DNA from: Nocardia aurantiaca
GTDB lineage: Bacteria > Actinomycetota > Actinomycetes > Mycobacteriales > Mycobacteriaceae
NCBI RefSeq assembly: GCF_009708175.1
Contig: NZ_WMBB01000012.1
Coordinates: forward strand, 186,001-250,000
Direction: 5' to 3'
DNA: 64,000 bases
A program made the translations under genes and the position numbers. The notes beneath the pieces were generated by a model, which made no database searches, had not been told where the DNA came from, and saw only the letters and a list, made by a program, of their open reading frames with translations. Below, one piece after another: positions 62,501-64,000 of this stretch. Each line of letters begins with the position of its first letter. The first letter of the stretch is position 1.

Positions 62501-64000
62501 AGCAGCGAGGTGATGACGGTAACGGTGTCGGAGGGACGTTGCTGCGCGAGGAAGATCCGGAAGACCGCGGCCTCGAGGTCGGGGGAGCGGTCCAGGACGG
62601 TGACGCCGTAGTGCCTGAGCGCCTGGGCGAGCTTGGCCCGGTACGACTCGGGCAGCCCGGCCCGCTCGACATCGAGGCTCTGCATATAGGTGTGGAAGAA
62701 CTCGCGGGCACTGTGCACGTGGCCCTGGCCGCCGTCGTCCCACGACCGGTTGTGGCTGAGCTCGGCGAGATCGGCGAACACCTCCACGAGTTCGATTTCC
62801 TCGGCGAGTGGCCGGCGGTTGTCCGCGATGGCCGCCCGGCGCACGGCCAGATAGTCCGCGAGCACGCGCTGCTCGTCGTGTGGGTCGACATCGAAGCCCA
62901 ACAGCAGGCCGCGAAGATCCTGCAGGCTGCGGGCCAAGCTTTCATGCGGACGGGCCGGTGCCGGTACGCCGGGCAGGTCCAACTCGACCGATCCGGCCGG
63001 CGCGGCGTCCACGTCCTCGTCGTCGGCGAGCGGCTCCAGCCGCAGCAACGGCGCACCGGTCTCCACCTGCGTGCCGACCGAGACCCCGCATTCCTTCAGC
63101 CGCGCCCGGAACGGCGCGCGCAGCACCGTTTCCATCTTCATGCTCTCCAGCACCAGGACGGGCGCGCCCGCCTCGACCTCGGCGCCGACCTCCAGCGGGG
63201 TGGCGACCACCAGCGCGGGGGCGGGCGAACGGACGACACCGCCCTCGTCACGGCTGATCCGGTGCCCGACCCCTTCGACGTCGACCAGATGGACCGGTCC
63301 GTGCGTGCCGGTGACGATGCGGAATCGGCTGCCGTTCACCACGATCTGCCCGGTGTGGCGGTCGAAGCGTTCCAGATCCACATCGGCCGCGCGCATCTCG
63401 CCGCCGGCCTCGATGCCGATCCGGAACCGATGCGCACCGGTGCGGGCCACGCGCACCCGGAAGGCCGCCCCGCGCAGCTTGAGGTCGTGCGGGCGTCCGC
63501 CCTGGTGTTGCACCTGTGGACGGCCACCGGCCGCCGTGGACAGCAATCGCGTCTGTTCGGCCTGTTCTTCCTCTTCGTAGGCGTCGATGGCGGCAACGGC
63601 CACCGCGATCGCGGAATGGCGATGCGTGACCAGCCGCCCTTCGGCGCGGACGCGGTCGATCCAGCCGGTGTCGGCGCTGCCGTCGATCACCTCGGGCTGA
63701 TCGAGCAGGTCGAGCACGAAACTCTTGTTCGTCGCGCCGCCCTCGATGACCACCCGGGTGTGGGCCATCGCCCGGCGCAGCCGGCCGAGTGCTTCGTCGC
63801 GGTCGCGGCCGTAGGCGATGATCTTCGCGATCATGGAATCGAAGTCGGCGGGGATGGTGTCGCCCTCGCTGACGCCGGTGTCGACCCGAATGCCCGGCCC
63901 GGCAGGCAGATCCAGGCGTGCGATGCGGCCCGGGGCGGGCGCGAAATCGCGGTCTGGATCCTCCGCGTTGAGCCGAGCCTCGATGGCATGGCCGCGTTCG
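59518..64000 (-). CDS. Giant single-chain acyl-CoA carboxylase (BC-BCCP-central-CT), N-terminus cut by window
   Basis: Biotin-dependent carboxylase read continuously from the window edge; about 1494 codons are visible. From the edge: the end of biotin carboxylase (GHAIEARLNAEDP, DFDSMIAKIIAYGRDRDEAL), a linker, the biotinyl domain with LVLESMKMETVL (biotin Lys codon near 63137), a ~700-residue central region without simple motifs, and the carboxyltransferase with LSSGARISMQSGTENMDW, EDNFGIGGYDRVMGPNGQAQ and, in the C-terminal half, TLNPNMTVLALEGSFASVLG. A central region between BCCP and CT is the layout of eukaryotic acetyl-CoA carboxylase, and contrasts with the split bacterial subunits. The chain should make malonyl-CoA or a longer carboxyacyl-CoA. 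A stop at 59518 is followed by two hairpins. Confidence 0.93.
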   Translation of the reverse strand, partial: ERGHAIEARLNAEDPDRDFAPAPGRIARLDLPAGPGIRVDTGVSEGDTIPADFDSMIAKIIAYGRDRDEALGRLRRAMAHTRVVIEGGATNKSFVLDLLDQPEVIDGSADTGWIDRVRAEGRLVTHRHSAIAVAVAAIDAYEEEEQAEQTRLLSTAAGGRPQVQHQGGRPHDLKLRGAAFRVRVARTGAHRFRIGIEAGGEMRAADVDLERFDRHTGQIVVNGSRFRIVTGTHGPVHLVDVEGVGHRISRDEGGVVRSPAPALVVATPLEVGAEVEAGAPVLVLESMKMETVLRAPFRARLKECGVSVGTQVETGAPLLRLEPLADDEDVDAAPAGSVELDLPGVPAPARPHESLARSLQDLRGLLLGFDVDPHDEQRVLADYLAVRRAAIADNRRPLAEEIELVEVFADLAELSHNRSWDDGGQGHVHSAREFFHTYMQSLDVERAGLPESYRAKLAQALRHYGVTVLDRSPDLEAAVFRIFLAQQRPSDTVTVITSLLREWLIEPVPDRALQEPAGLALERLVTATQVRFPGLADLARGVAYAWYGHPLLRRNRARVYTTVRKHLSFLDAQPDTPDRAERIADMVRATEPLVRLLGQRLVRGSADNTAILEVLTRRYYGNKGLTSVHTEEANGHTFVIAERRGVNLVSAAVSFDALDTVLRGLAEVARDAASVEADIYLGWEKQPDDFEAMAAALQEKLGRQPLPDHVHRITCTVAGSGGAVMHHHFTFRPTTTGMAEERLIRGLHPYIAQRMQMRRLRKFDLTRLPSSDEEVYLFRAVAKENPADDRLIAFAQVRDLAALREHDGRLLVLPTVESTIASCIDSIRRAQAQRPSAKRFNTNRVVMYIWPPVDVTRTELATVIGGHVQPMTAGAGLEEILLIARQRDPQTGELTKIAVRISFDATSGVEVNVVERTDDPVEPLDEYRQKVLRASSRNTVYPYELIGLLGDFTEYDLDDGHALVPVDRPKGRNTAAIVAGVVTTPTAQHPAGVTRVILLGDPTKSLGALSEPECRRVIAALDLAERMEVPLEWYALSSGARISMQSGTENMDWVAAALKRIVEFTQAGREINIVVNGINVGAQPYWNAEATMLMHTKGILVMTPESAMVLTGKQALDFSGAVSAEDNFGIGGYDRVMGPNGQAQYWAPNLLAARDVLMSHYDFTYVAPGEQRPRRVRTSDPVDRDVSDYPHVLDGSDFTTVGEIFSATANPDRKKPFDIRTVMRALADQDHPVLERWAGMADAETAVVQDARLGGIPVCLLGIESRGVPRRGFPATDGPDTYTAGTLFPQSSKKAARAINAASGNRPLVVLANLSGFDGSPESMRKAQLEYGAEIGRAIVNFEGPIVFCVISRYHGGAFVVFSKTLNPNMTVLALEGSFASVLGGAPAAAVVFSNEVNARTATDPRVREFEARAANASGTDRAILTAERDELRSSVRAEKLGEVAAEFDRVHNIQRAVEVGSVDAIIRAAELRPRIIGAIEAWLDGTPESSGR

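Noticed and set aside
1..64000. CRISPR arrays and insertion sequences
   Set aside because: No regularly spaced repeat arrays and no transposase frames or terminal inverted repeats were noticed on either strand.

Overview
The window is high-GC actinobacterial DNA and most probably comes from a Nocardia or a close mycolate-containing relative. The evidence is a single-chain type I fatty acid synthase followed by AcpS, an Lsr2 paralogue, an EspR-like regulator, an Rpf-domain protein, an IdeR/DtxR-type iron box, and a set of DosR-regulon-type dormancy proteins. Assignments rest on reading the sequence and on remembered family motifs; no database search was run.

Layout. 0-3 kb: a truncated Tat-exported phospholipase C, a GtrA-like membrane protein and an MFS exporter. 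3-6.5 kb: an iron-uptake unit made of an iron box, an FTR1-EfeO fusion permease and a Tat-exported DyP peroxidase (EfeB), preceded by an unusual 34-residue methionine-rich peptide. 6.5-16.2 kb: secreted and redox enzymes (berberine-bridge type FAD oxidoreductase, Rpf-like transglycosylase, Baeyer-Villiger type monooxygenase, GH5 glycosidase), a double Lrp/AsnC regulator and an inositol-phosphatase-like protein.

16.2-24.5 kb looks like a dormancy/hypoxia island: a tandem universal stress protein, DosR-box-like sites, an ABC exporter wrecked by an internal deletion, a PolX-PHP DNA polymerase, a CNNM/CBS protein, a DUF1918 protein (Rv0569-like), a ribosome-hibernation factor (Rv0079-like) and a PEBP-family protein. 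24.5-31.4 kb is gene-poor and visibly less GC-rich. It carries an Lsr2 paralogue, an EspR-like protein and lineage-specific hypotheticals, two of which share a leaderless TATAGT-N8-ATG start.

31.4-37.8 kb: a cytochrome P450 divergent from an MmyB-type XRE regulator, a MarR regulator with two matching candidate operators flanking a VOC protein and a membrane-protein/NmrA pair, a second VOC protein, a polysaccharide deacetylase divergent from a MerR regulator, and an AbrB-like reading frame overlapping merR. 38.0-48.5 kb: tRNA-Leu(UAG), three inverted repeats that look like FasR operators, fas and acpS. 48.6-59.3 kb: regulators (TetR, two MarR), a DUF7159-like membrane protein, Bcp peroxiredoxin, Excalibur protein, crotonase, GNAT, cupin, a frameshifted thioesterase, a methyltransferase and an EI24 protein. 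59.5-64 kb: the C-terminal three quarters of a giant single-chain, eukaryote-like acyl-CoA carboxylase.

Lipid metabolism links the right half: the carboxylase could make malonyl-type extender units and Fas would use them, with AcpS activating its ACP. The dormancy island and the Lsr2/EspR island are the most unusual blocks.
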